Shown piece after piece: positions 1-6,599 of a stretch of 18,530 nucleotides of DNA. The stretch covers positions 1 through 18,530 of the forward strand of contig JAFTKI010000105.1 in NCBI GenBank assembly GCA_017453335.1, read 5' to 3'. The notes below the pieces were generated by a model, which saw only the letters and a program-made list of their open reading frames with translations, was not told the DNA's origin and made no database searches. A program made the position numbers and the translations under genes. The DNA is from Clostridia bacterium (GTDB taxonomy: Bacteria; Bacillota_A; Clostridia; Oscillospirales; CAG-272). Each line of letters starts with the position of its first letter. Position 1 is the stretch's first letter.

Positions 1-4
1 ACGC

Positions 5-41
5 AAAGGCGCTCGTGACAGTTTTGTCACAAGCGCCTTTT
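5..41 (+). terminator. Rho-independent-like terminator of an upstream gene
   Basis: AAAGGCGCT (5-13) pairs with AGCGCCTTT (32-40), and GTGACA (15-20) pairs with TGTCAC (25-30) around a GTTT loop, with one mismatch between the two stems. The hairpin ends in TTTT. It probably ends a transcript that enters from the left of the window. It is nearly symmetric, so it could work in both directions. Confidence 0.7.
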
Positions 42-64
42 AGTATAACTAACGGGGGATAGCA

Positions 65-181
65 AGAGCCTCCCCTGTGTAAGGGGAGGTGGCTCGCATA
101 GCGAGACGGAGGGGTTGTTAACAAAAGAAAAACAATCCCTCGCCGCCTGCGGCGGAGCTCCCTTTACACAAGGGAGCCTTT
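65..181. repeat. Imperfect inverted-repeat element (clostridial palindromic repeat)
   Basis: The left arm (about 65-119) and right arm (about 131-181) are imperfect reverse complements. Both contain a TGTGTAA/TTACACA-centred hairpin within runs of C and G (68-88 and 158-178) and an AACAA/TTGTT inner end. Each arm also holds its own smaller hairpin, such as CTCGCATAGCGAG (93-105) and CGCCGCCTGCGGCG (141-154). There is no open reading frame. From memory, repeats of this form are scattered through many gut Oscillospiraceae genomes, where they resemble non-autonomous mobile or REP-like elements. The window has only this one copy, so repetition itself cannot be shown here. It may also stop transcription from the minus-strand gene on its right. 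Confidence 0.6.
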
Positions 182-273
182 CGTTCCACCTTGCCCGATG
201 GTTTTGCTATTAAAGTTATAGAACATTCGTTATCGCTACTTAGTATAAAGCGGGTCGCCCAATGGCGGTGCAT

Positions 274-1161
274 TTATAGTGTTTCCTCGGAAAAATCGGG
301 GGTATAGTCGGCGGTTGCCGAGTCCTTGCTCTGGAAAAAGCCCTGCAATCCCAAACGAACCGCAACGTCTGCTACCGATTGGTATTCAAAGGTCGTGACC
401 TCGCGGTGCAGTTCCCGATACGGTGTTTCCTTTGCAAACGAAGGCGTGTATTGGCTCATCAGCGACAGCAAAAAGGATTCCGAGCCAAACCGCTCCACAA
501 GACGGTTCAAGACCTCGATCGAATCCTTTCTGCCCCCGGGCAACACCAAGTGGCGCACCACTACGCCGCGCAAAAGCATGCCGTCCCCATCATAGACTGC
601 TCGGGGACACTGCCGCAGCATTTCCGCAAGTGCGCGGATCGCAACCTCATAATAATCGCCCGCCGCAGAATATTTTTTTGAAAGCGTACTGCTGTAATAC
701 TTAAAATCGGGAAGCCAGATATCCACCAACCCCTCCAGCGCACGCAGTGTTTCCACGCTTTCGTAGCCGCCGCAGTTATACACCACAGGAATGTGCAACT
801 GCGGCTTGACGCACTCTAACACGTGTCGAAGCTGTTTGGCGTACTGGGTTGGCGTGACCAGATTGATGTTGTGCGCACCCTCGTCCTGCAAACGGAGCAT
901 CAATTTCATCAGCTCCGCATCGCTGATCGGTTTCCCCTTTGCCGTGTGGCTGATGTCGCGGTTCTGACAGAACACACACCGCAGATTGCATCCGCCGAAA
1001 AAGATGGTTCCCGATCCGTTCTTTCCGCTGATGATCGGCTCTTCCCACGCGTGACGCGCGGCTCGTGCCACCACAAAGCCCTCCGACACGCCGCAAAAGC
1101 CAACCGTTTTCGATCGGTCAACCAAGCACGCGCGCGGGCATTGACAACACAACTCTGCCAT
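274..1161 (-). CDS. Radical SAM protein, PflX-like (pyruvate formate-lyase activase relative)
   Basis: A 295-residue protein with a radical SAM core. The CxxxCxxC motif that binds the 4Fe-4S cluster is at residues 58-65 (CNLRCVFC), preceded by GTIFFGG. The N-terminus carries an extra Cys cluster (C5, C6, C8, C12, C23; CQCPRAC, then GFCG), typical of the PflX/COG1313 group. NLVTPTQY (100-107) is also typical of that group. These proteins resemble glycyl-radical enzyme activases, but their substrates are largely unknown. No glycyl-radical enzyme is nearby, so the partner cannot be inferred. I chose the ATG at 1161, which has a GAGGAG Shine-Dalgarno 7-8 bases upstream. The frame stays open for 24 more codons upstream, but that stretch would overlap the -10 element of the promoter at 1190-1218. 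It appears monocistronic. The length fits the family. Confidence 0.85.
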   Translation of the reverse strand: MAELCCQCPRACLVDRSKTVGFCGVSEGFVVARAARHAWEEPIISGKNGSGTIFFGGCNLRCVFCQNRDISHTAKGKPISDAELMKLMLRLQDEGAHNINLVTPTQYAKQLRHVLECVKPQLHIPVVYNCGGYESVETLRALEGLVDIWLPDFKYYSSTLSKKYSAAGDYYEVAIRALAEMLRQCPRAVYDGDGMLLRGVVVRHLVLPGGRKDSIEVLNRLVERFGSESFLLSLMSQYTPSFAKETPYRELHREVTTFEYQSVADVAVRLGLQGFFQSKDSATADYTPDFSEETL

Positions 1162-1189
1162 CAGCCTCACTCCTCTCTCTTTTTTCTTG

Positions 1190-1218
1190 ATTATACAGCA
1201 AACAGCGGCAAAAAGCAA
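1190..1218 (-). promoter_or_regulatory. SigA-type promoter of the radical SAM gene
   Basis: On the minus strand TTGCTT (1218-1213) and TATAAT (1195-1190) are 17 bases apart. The start of transcription would lie near 1183, about 20 bases before the ATG at 1161. Confidence 0.6.
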
Positions 1219-1283
1219 CCGCTTCCCCCACACAGGGAATGTAAAAAAAATGTGAATTGTAGAAAAGAATCTCCTTTTTTCTG

Positions 1284-1312
1284 TTTACTTTATCACACAA
1301 AAATGATATAAT
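1284..1312 (+). promoter_or_regulatory. SigA-type promoter reading into a structured leader or ncRNA
   Basis: TTTACT (1284-1289) and a perfect TATAAT (1307-1312) are 17 bases apart. The expected start is near 1319, roughly 250 bases before the next gene (1570). The transcript would therefore begin immediately before the long-range stem described at 1319-1536. Confidence 0.65.
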
Positions 1313-1318
1313 GAGACA

Positions 1319-1536
1319 TCCCGATGTAGAAAGCACTTTGCAATAACTGAAATCATACGGATATAACACCGTTTGTAAGTGGCTACTCACAACAGCCGAA
1401 TTTACAGTAAGCCTTCCCCAGCGGAGAAGGCTATTGATGCGGCACCCATAACTCAATCCTTATTCGAAGCAATTAACTTTAAGATTTTATTATGCGTTTA
1501 CCAAAATTAAAATTTTAGTTATTACAAAGTACTACT
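1319..1536 (+). ncRNA. Candidate structured RNA of about 215 nt closed by a long-range stem
   Basis: Bases 1326-1353 pair with 1512-1535: GTAG/CTAC, an internal bulge, then about 19 almost continuous pairs (1335-1353 with 1512-1530), with one C-A mismatch and one G-U. The enclosed 158 nt contain at least three local hairpins: 1374-1406 (TGTAA/TTACA enclosing GGCT/AGCC), 1411-1431 (GCCTTC/GAAGGC) and 1433-1457 (ATTGA/TCAAT). A consensus promoter places the 5' end right at the stem. No plausible ORF with a ribosome binding site is seen. It could be a free RNA or the 5' leader of the carboxypeptidase gene, since no clear U-tailed terminator separates them. I could not match it to a known class. 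The several internal hairpins argue against the single rod of 6S RNA. Confidence 0.4.
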
Positions 1537-1569
1537 CAAATTGGAAATTACAAACAACAAGGACTTTTT

Positions 1570-2796
1570 ATGAAAAAATACATCCTTCTTGTCTGGCTGT
1601 TGGTGTTCGCGCTCACCGCGACCTCGTGCATTCAAGCTCCTGCCGAGTCGCCCGATCCGCAACCTATCCCAAGCGGAAACGGAACACAAACACCTCCCCC
1701 GCCGACGATCGACAACACGCTCACCGAGCCGGACACTCCCGCTCCCCCAAAAGAGGAGCCGTCCGTTCAACCCAATGCTCCAATCTATCCCGTTTGGGAA
1801 ACCGATGACATCACGGCACAAAACTTTTTGCAAAATGACGGAATCGTGGATATCTCCAAGGAAAATTACTCTTACGAGGAAATGGTACAGGATCTTTCCG
1901 AGCTTTCCAGCCTTTATCCGAAGCACTTCTCTTACCGTTCCTTCGGTAAAAGCGTTCTCGGACGTGATCTTTACGTTGCCGTCCTCGGAGATCCCGATGC
2001 GCCCAAGCAGATCCTTGTCAGCGCGGGAATTCACGCGCGCGAATACCTCACTCCCCTTTTGGTGATGAAGCAGATCGAATTTTGTCTTGCTTATTACGAA
2101 TCGGGAGACTGTTCGGACGTTTCCTACGAAGACCTGTTTGGCAATGTCTGCTTTTATATCGTTCCCATGACCAATCCCGACGGCATTATGCTCTCCCAGG
2201 GAGGAATTGACACCGTTTCCGATCGGACGGCAAGACAAAAGATCTTAGACATTCATCTTGCCGATTTTAAATCGGGGAAGACCAAGGCGGCAAGCGTGAA
2301 CGAATATCTGAGGTCATGGAAGGCAAATGCAAACGGTGTTGACCTGAACCGCAATTTCGATGCGCGGTGGGAGGAGTATGTCGGCGTTGACCGTCCCAGC
2401 TACAGAAACTACAAGGGGCCGTCCGCAGCATCCGAGCCCGAAACACAGGCGATGGTTTCGCTGACGCAGAGCCTTTCCAATATTCAAACCGTTCTGTGCA
2501 TCCATTCGCAGGGAGAGGTGCTGTACTGGAACTGCGGTCAAGAAACACAGCTCAAAAACGAAACCCAGCAATTCACCAAAATGGTGGCACAGCTCACGGG
2601 ATATTACATCGTTCCCACTCAGAACAACGACGCATCCTTTTCGGATTGGTGCGCGCTGGAAAACGGAAACATTGCCATCACGGTTGAAACGGGAAACGGT
2701 ACCTGTCCCCTTCCGATCTCGCAATTTGCCACAATATGGACTCAAAATTATAACCTGCTCGCAAAAGCGGCGAGATATTTTACGCCAAACGTATAA
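1570..2796 (+). CDS. Lipoprotein zinc carboxypeptidase, peptidase family M14
   Basis: A 408-residue protein. Residues 1-20 form a lipoprotein signal peptide ending in the lipobox TATSC (C20). A Pro-rich linker follows (about 23-75), then an M14 domain (about 95-405). The metal and catalytic residues are visible: HxxE (H155, E158), NPDG (202-205), the substrate-binding Arg in DLNRNF (R261), the second zinc His in IHSQG (H312), and the catalytic Glu in TVETG (E373). M14 enzymes of Firmicutes remove C-terminal residues from peptides, or cleave gamma-D-Glu-diamino acid bonds in peptidoglycan stem peptides. Which of the two applies cannot be told from motifs. It should act on the outer face of the membrane. 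AAGGA lies 6-7 bases before the ATG. It stands alone, with its own terminator at 2804-2836, and may be led by the structured RNA at 1319-1536. Confidence 0.88.
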   Translation: MKKYILLVWLLVFALTATSCIQAPAESPDPQPIPSGNGTQTPPPPTIDNTLTEPDTPAPPKEEPSVQPNAPIYPVWETDDITAQNFLQNDGIVDISKENYSYEEMVQDLSELSSLYPKHFSYRSFGKSVLGRDLYVAVLGDPDAPKQILVSAGIHAREYLTPLLVMKQIEFCLAYYESGDCSDVSYEDLFGNVCFYIVPMTNPDGIMLSQGGIDTVSDRTARQKILDIHLADFKSGKTKAASVNEYLRSWKANANGVDLNRNFDARWEEYVGVDRPSYRNYKGPSAASEPETQAMVSLTQSLSNIQTVLCIHSQGEVLYWNCGQETQLKNETQQFTKMVAQLTGYYIVPTQNNDASFSDWCALENGNIAITVETGNGTCPLPISQFATIWTQNYNLLAKAARYFTPNV

Positions 2797-2803
2797 ACAG
2801 AAG

Positions 2804-2836
2804 AGGAGAAGCCTTTCAAAAAACTTCTCCTTTTTT
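2804..2836 (+). terminator. Terminator of the M14 carboxypeptidase gene
   Basis: AGGAGAAG (2804-2811) pairs with CTTCTCCT (2824-2831), and a run of six T follows. Confidence 0.85.
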
Positions 2837-2882
2837 GTTTGTCGTTTTTTGCTTCTGTCTCCTTTTCTTTTTGAAAATGGTG

Positions 2883-2911
2883 TTGACATTTTGGAGCGGA
2901 TATGATACAAT
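2883..2911 (+). promoter_or_regulatory. SigA-type promoter of the LysRS gene
   Basis: A perfect TTGACA (2883-2888) lies 17 bases from TACAAT (2906-2911). Transcription should start near 2918, giving a leader of about 38 bases before the ATG at 2956. Confidence 0.8.
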
Positions 2912-2955
2912 AAAGTGATATAGTATTGAAATAATTCAAAGAGAGGTTTTGCAGT

Positions 2956-5004
2956 ATGCATTGGTCAGATGAGATTGCTCAAAAAATCATTGAGCGTAAT
3001 CCCGAAAAAGAAGAATACGTTTGCGCGGCAAGCATCAGCCCGTCGGGCTCGGTTCACATCGGTAATTTCCGCGACGTTGCCACTCCTTGGTTCGTTGTGA
3101 AAGCACTTCGCAGAAAAGGAAAGAAAGCGAAGCTGCTGTTCTCTTGGGACGAATACGACCGTTGCCGCAAGATCCCCGCAAACGTACAGGCGGTGGTTGG
3201 CGACAGCTACGACAAATATATCGGTTGCCCCTACGTTGACATTCCCGACCCTTGGGGCTGTCACGAAAACTATGCAAAGCACTTTGAGGAAGAGTTCCTG
3301 AAGCAGATGGAAAGGTTCGGCATCGAGCTGGACTGCCGCTACCAGGCAGAGCTGTATCGCTCGGGTGCTTACACCAAGGACATTCTGGAATCGCTGCAGA
3401 AGAGAGGCGAGATCTTTGAGATCCTGGATTCCTTCAAAACGAAGGATCCCGATAAGACTCCCGAGCAGCTCAAGGCAGAGCATGACGCGGAAAAGGCAAA
3501 TTACTACCCCGTCAGCATCTTCTGCCCCGAGTGCCACACCGACTTCACTACCATCACAGCTCTGTCCGACGATTGCACCGAGGCAGACTATGTTTGCCGT
3601 TGCGGTCACAAGGGACATTTCAATTTCTTGGAAAACACCAACTGCAAGCTGGGTTGGAAGATCGACTGGCCCATGCGTTGGAGATACGAGCAGGTTGATT
3701 TTGAGCCGGGCGGAAAGGATCACGCGGCTCCCACAGGCTCCTACAGCAACTCCAAGATCATTTCCAAAAAGATTTTTGATTTTGAGGCTCCCCTGTTCCA
3801 GGGCTATGAGTTCATCGGTATCAAGGGTATGACGGGTAAGATGTCGAGTTCTTCGGGACTCAACCTCACCCCCGAAACGCTTTTGAAGCTTTATCAGCCC
3901 GAGGTCATTCTCTGGCTCTATTCCAAGACCGATCCCACCAAGGCATTTGATTTTTGCTTTGACGACGGTATTCTGCGCCAGTATTTTGAATTCGACAAGA
4001 TGCTCACCGACGTGCGCGAGGGCAAGGCAAGCGACGTGATCGCCGACATCATGGCAAACTGCAAGATCGACGGCAGAGAGCTTGAAACCGTTCCTATGTC
4101 GCTCCTGGTTCAGCTCGGCTCGATCGTAAACTTCAACGTTCCCATGCTGGAGACTGTGTTTGAAAAGATCGGCACGCCCTATAAGGCAGAGCAATTTGCC
4201 GACCGCTTGGACCGTGCAAAATTCTGGCTGGAGCAATGCGCTCCCGAGCAGGTCAACCGCTTGCGCGCAACGCGTAACTGGGAGGTCTATAACACCCTGT
4301 CCGACGATGAAAAGAAGGAGATCGCTCTCCTGCACGATTATATCGCCAAGGGCGGCTACTCCTTGGACGAGCTGAACACCGAGCTTTACGCCATTCCCAA
4401 GACCGTTTTCGGCACCGAAATGGGCGACAAAGAGCTGAAGGGTATTCAAGGTGCGTTCTTCCGCACCGTTTACAAGCTGCTGATCGACAAGGAAAGAGGC
4501 CCGCGTCTCTACCTGTTCCTCTATGCAATCGAGGCGAACAAGTATGTAGGACTTTTGGACTTCTCTTATGAACAGACCGAGGAAGAAAAGGCAGCAGACG
4601 CCCCTGTTGAGGAGGTCTGCCCCGTGGAGGAGGCTCCCGCGGTCAACCGTGAGCCCGATCCTGTTGCTCCCATCAAGGAGCAGGTCACCATCGACGACTT
4701 CCAGAAGCTTGACCTCCGTGTGTGCAAGATTCTGAAAGCCGAGGGTGTGCGCAAATCGCACTCCTGCTTGAAGCTGACACTGTTTGACGGCATTGCCGAG
4801 CGCGTGATCATGTCCTCGATCAAGGAGGAATACACGCCCGAGCAGCTTGTGGGCAGAAAGATCATCGTGATCGCAAACCTCAAGCCCAACCGTATCTGCA
4901 ACGTTAACTCCAACGGTATGCTGCTGGCGGCTACCAACAACGCCTGCGGCTGTCAGATCATCTTCGTGGACGATTGCGTACCCGAAGGAACCGCAATTCA
5001 CTAA
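2956..5004 (+). CDS. lysK: Class I lysyl-tRNA synthetase fused to a C-terminal tRNA-binding domain
   Basis: A 682-residue enzyme that charges tRNA-Lys with lysine. The class I Rossmann core carries HIGN (34-37) and KMSSS (295-299). The N-terminal features PSGSVHIGN and SWDEYDRCRKIP are those of class I LysRS, not the class II enzyme used by most bacteria. Four cysteines (C190, C193, C214, C216) look like a zinc site in the insertion. The family is usually about 520-540 residues. Here an acidic, Pro-rich linker (about 540-574) leads to an extra domain (about 575-682; DDFQKLDLRVCKI, NLKPNRICNVNSNGMLLAA). That is the Trbp111/EMAPII-like tRNA-binding fold normally found at the C-terminus of MetRS. 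The start has GAGAGG nine bases upstream. It is monocistronic, with its own promoter (2883) and terminator (5018). Confidence 0.93.
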   Translation: MHWSDEIAQKIIERNPEKEEYVCAASISPSGSVHIGNFRDVATPWFVVKALRRKGKKAKLLFSWDEYDRCRKIPANVQAVVGDSYDKYIGCPYVDIPDPWGCHENYAKHFEEEFLKQMERFGIELDCRYQAELYRSGAYTKDILESLQKRGEIFEILDSFKTKDPDKTPEQLKAEHDAEKANYYPVSIFCPECHTDFTTITALSDDCTEADYVCRCGHKGHFNFLENTNCKLGWKIDWPMRWRYEQVDFEPGGKDHAAPTGSYSNSKIISKKIFDFEAPLFQGYEFIGIKGMTGKMSSSSGLNLTPETLLKLYQPEVILWLYSKTDPTKAFDFCFDDGILRQYFEFDKMLTDVREGKASDVIADIMANCKIDGRELETVPMSLLVQLGSIVNFNVPMLETVFEKIGTPYKAEQFADRLDRAKFWLEQCAPEQVNRLRATRNWEVYNTLSDDEKKEIALLHDYIAKGGYSLDELNTELYAIPKTVFGTEMGDKELKGIQGAFFRTVYKLLIDKERGPRLYLFLYAIEANKYVGLLDFSYEQTEEEKAADAPVEEVCPVEEAPAVNREPDPVAPIKEQVTIDDFQKLDLRVCKILKAEGVRKSHSCLKLTLFDGIAERVIMSSIKEEYTPEQLVGRKIIVIANLKPNRICNVNSNGMLLAATNNACGCQIIFVDDCVPEGTAIH

Positions 5005-5017
5005 AATCATGCAAAAG

Positions 5018-5073
5018 CACAGCCTGCCGCTCTCGGCTCCGGGTGGGAGGGAGCAACAGGCTGTGTTCTTTTT
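5018..5073 (+). terminator. Terminator of the LysRS gene
   Basis: CACAGCCTG (5018-5026) pairs perfectly with CAGGCTGTG (5057-5065), followed by TTCTTTTT. The 30-base apical part is GC-rich. The ribosome binding site of the next gene begins only a few bases later, so some read-through may feed that gene. Confidence 0.75.
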
Positions 5074-5087
5074 GGAAAGGAGAACAC

Positions 5088-5648
5088 ATGGACTATTATC
5101 CAAATGCGCAAGAAACAGCCGTTGATCAAGAAGTTCGGGAATCCGAGCCCTTGTTCGAAAACACGCATATCAGGGACAAACGGTTTTTCCAGGAATTTTA
5201 CAAGCGTGCGCTGCTGACTCCGCTGCATATTGTTATTTATATCCTTATAGGACTTGCTTTCTTGAGCGGCGTGTTCGCTTATATTTTTGAACAAAGGCTG
5301 CTTTGGGCATCTCTGATCGCTCCGATCTGCTACTATGCGATCGTCATTGCAGTGTACTTTTCCAACGTTCGCATATGGAGTAAGCGCCAAACCGAGTTAT
5401 CCCCCGATCAGCCGATCGTTTATACAACGCAGTTTTTTGAAGATCATATGATCGTAAAGATCTCCAGCGGAGCTTCGCACGAGGTCAACTATGCCGTAGC
5501 GCCGAAGCTCGCAGCTACCAAAAATTATGTTTTCCTCATTACCAAAGCAAGACAATCCTTCCCGATCAAAAAGGACGGCTTTACCAAGGGAACTTACGAA
5601 GATTTCTGTGATTTTTTAAGAGCCAAGGGCTATAAAGTAAAAAAATGA
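5088..5648 (+). CDS. YcxB-like membrane protein
   Basis: A 186-residue protein. A polar N-terminus (1-40) precedes two hydrophobic segments (about 44-66 and 71-93). The remainder is cytosolic-looking (about 105-186), with the pattern of the YcxB-like C-terminal domain: TTQFFEDHMIVKISSG, then a stretch ending in FLRAKGYK. Members are small, uncharacterised Firmicutes membrane proteins. The chosen ATG has AAAGGAG six or seven bases upstream; the frame is open further upstream, but that part lies inside the preceding terminator. The dUTPase gene starts 34 bases after its stop with no terminator between, so the two are probably co-transcribed. No separate strong promoter is visible, so expression may depend on read-through from the LysRS gene. 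The domain call is by pattern only. Confidence 0.75.
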   Translation: MDYYPNAQETAVDQEVRESEPLFENTHIRDKRFFQEFYKRALLTPLHIVIYILIGLAFLSGVFAYIFEQRLLWASLIAPICYYAIVIAVYFSNVRIWSKRQTELSPDQPIVYTTQFFEDHMIVKISSGASHEVNYAVAPKLAATKNYVFLITKARQSFPIKKDGFTKGTYEDFCDFLRAKGYKVKK

Positions 5649-5682
5649 TCGACTGAAAAAGTCGTGACAAAGGAGACCTTTC

Positions 5683-6132
5683 ATGAAATTGAATGTGAAT
5701 ATCAAGCTGACACGCGGCATGACCGCGCCCGAATATGCATCCGAAAACGCGGCGGCGGTGGATCTGCGTGCGGCATTGGACGAAAACGAGGTGGTCACCA
5801 TCGCGCCGGGAGAACGCGCAAAAATTCCAACAGGTGTTGCCATCTCACCCGAACGAAATGACGTGGTTGCTATCCTTGCAGGACGCAGCGGTCACGGACT
5901 CAAAAACGGTGTCACGCTTGCAAACGGCATCGGCGTGATCGACAGCGATTATCGCGGCGAGATCTCGGTGGTACTCATCAACCACGGCTCCGAGCCCTTT
6001 GAGGTGCGCCGCGGAGACCGCATTGCACAGATGATGTTCGTCCCCGTTTACACGGCAGCGTTCCTGCCTGTGGATGAGCTGGACGAGACCGATCGCGGTG
6101 CAGGCGGCTTCGGTCATACGGGTGTAAAATAA
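5683..6132 (+). CDS. dut: dUTP diphosphatase (trimeric dUTPase)
   Basis: A 149-residue enzyme, the usual size for the trimeric family. It hydrolyses dUTP to dUMP and pyrophosphate, which keeps uracil out of DNA and supplies dTMP synthesis. The five motifs are in order: I AAVDLRA (24-30), II GRSGHGLKNG (67-76), III NGIGVIDSDYRGE (81-93, catalytic base D87), IV RGDRIAQMM (110-118), and V RGAGGFGHTG (138-147). Motif II starts with Gly where most enzymes have Pro, and motif V has His where Ser is common; both are modest changes at otherwise intact sites. AAAGGAG lies about seven bases before the ATG. It follows the YcxB-like gene closely and ends just before the palindrome at 6144. Confidence 0.93.
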   Translation: MKLNVNIKLTRGMTAPEYASENAAAVDLRAALDENEVVTIAPGERAKIPTGVAISPERNDVVAILAGRSGHGLKNGVTLANGIGVIDSDYRGEISVVLINHGSEPFEVRRGDRIAQMMFVPVYTAAFLPVDELDETDRGAGGFGHTGVK

Positions 6133-6143
6133 AATAGGAAGAC

Positions 6144-6191
6144 CTAGGGGGAGGAAGGAAACTTTTAAAAAAGTTTCCTTCCTCCCCCTAG
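6144..6191. repeat. Perfect 48-base palindrome with purine-rich arm
   Basis: The arms (6144-6167 and 6168-6191) are exact reverse complements, running from CTAGGGGGAGGAAGG on the left to CCTTCCTCCCCCTAG on the right, with a TTTTAAAAAA centre. As RNA it would form a very stable hairpin at the end of the dUTPase unit and probably stops transcription, although no T-run follows (GCCCCCTC instead). The odd purine/pyrimidine strand bias suggests a dispersed repeat unit rather than an ordinary terminator. Confidence 0.7.
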
Positions 6192-6222
6192 CCCCCTCTA
6201 TCCTTCAAAATCTTTCTTATGG

Positions 6223-6254
6223 AAAAAGAGCATGATATCAATCATGCTCTTTTT
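6223..6254 (-). terminator. Terminator embedded in the end of the XRE regulator gene (bidirectional)
   Basis: AAAAAGAGCATGAT (6223-6236) pairs perfectly with ATCATGCTCTTTTT (6241-6254). The stop codon of the minus-strand gene (6240-6238) lies in the loop and its last codons form one arm. Both strands end in a T-run, so it can also stop transcripts arriving from the dUTPase side. Confidence 0.8.
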
Positions 6255-6495
6255 GTTCTTCAAACAGGGTTTCCATGGAAACGTTCAGAATTTTTGCAAT
6301 GGTGTATATCTCGCGGTCGTTTGCTTGGCGAAGCTGCCCTTCCAGCTTGGAATAACTTGTGGGATTCATGTCACATCCCATCACTTGAATCTTGGCGATA
6401 AAATCCTTCTGCTTGATTCCGCGCTCCAGCCGCAGCCGTTCGATATTTCTGCCCACCATATTCGCCTGTCCATACAATTTCTTTCTGATCTTCAT
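6238..6495 (-). CDS. XRE/Cro-type helix-turn-helix regulator
   Basis: An 85-residue protein that is nearly all DNA-binding domain. The pattern GRNIERLRLERGIKQKDFIAKI (about 15-36), then TSYSKLEGQLRQ (46-57) and IYTIAKILNVSMETLF (63-78), matches the Cro/C1 helix-turn-helix fold. There is no extra sensor domain. The start at 6495 has AAGGCGG 6-8 bases upstream; an internal Met (residue 13) is a less likely alternative start. It is divergent from the secreted/membrane protein pair at 6621-8769 and shares a 125-base control region holding two identical-type dyads, so it is the likely regulator of that pair (inference). The gene and its neighbours to the right are visibly more AT-rich than the flanking genes. 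Confidence 0.88.
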   Translation of the reverse strand: MKIRKKLYGQANMVGRNIERLRLERGIKQKDFIAKIQVMGCDMNPTSYSKLEGQLRQANDREIYTIAKILNVSMETLFEEQKEHD

Positions 6496-6528
6496 GGAAT
6501 TCCGCCTTTTTTTTCGATCTTTTTTAGA

Positions 6529-6557
6529 ATTATAACCTAATAAGGTCTTAACAAAAT
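6529..6557 (-). promoter_or_regulatory. Possible promoter of the XRE regulator
   Basis: On the minus strand TATAAT (6534-6529) is clear. The best -35 at 17 bases is ATTTTG (6557-6552), which is weak. It overlaps the divergent promoter at 6548-6576 and the first dyad, so both directions could respond to the same bound protein. Confidence 0.4.
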
Positions 6558-6576
6558 TCCAAAATAGAATTATAAT
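6548..6576 (+). promoter_or_regulatory. SigA-type promoter of the secreted/membrane protein pair
   Basis: TTAACA (6548-6553) and TATAAT (6571-6576) are 17 bases apart. Operator copy 1 (6555-6571) fills the spacer, a classic position for repression. Transcription should start near 6583, inside operator copy 2. Confidence 0.7.
6555..6571. promoter_or_regulatory. Operator-like dyad, copy 1
   Basis: AATTC-N7-GAATT: an exact 5+5 inverted repeat around CAAAATA, lying between the -35 and -10 elements of the plus-strand promoter. It shares 16 of 17 bases with copy 2. A likely binding site for the adjacent XRE regulator (inference from position and symmetry). Confidence 0.6.
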
Positions 6577-6582
6577 ATAAAT

Positions 6583-6599
6583 AATTCCAAAAAAGAATT
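6583..6599. promoter_or_regulatory. Operator-like dyad, copy 2
   Basis: AATTC-N7-GAATT around CAAAAAA, centred 28 bases after copy 1, at the expected transcription start and just before the ribosome binding site (6603-6608). The spacing between centres is a little under three helical turns, so both sites face nearly the same side of the DNA. Confidence 0.6.

Noticed and set aside
1118..1456. A 112-codon minus-strand frame across the 1162-1569 gap
   Set aside because: No ribosome site or recognisable sequence; it runs through a promoter and the candidate RNA, and overlaps the start of the radical SAM gene.
1319..1536. 6S RNA, T-box leader or a transposon as the explanation of the long-range stem
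   Set aside because: The interior has several separate hairpins instead of one rod; there is no T-box core, and no synthetase or amino acid gene follows; no transposase or target-site duplication is visible. Left as unclassified.
2965..5103. A 712-codon open frame on the minus strand, opposite the LysRS gene
   Set aside because: It mirrors the codon use of a certain class I LysRS gene, has no ribosome binding site and shows no recognisable domain. Long antisense frames are expected opposite biased coding sequence.
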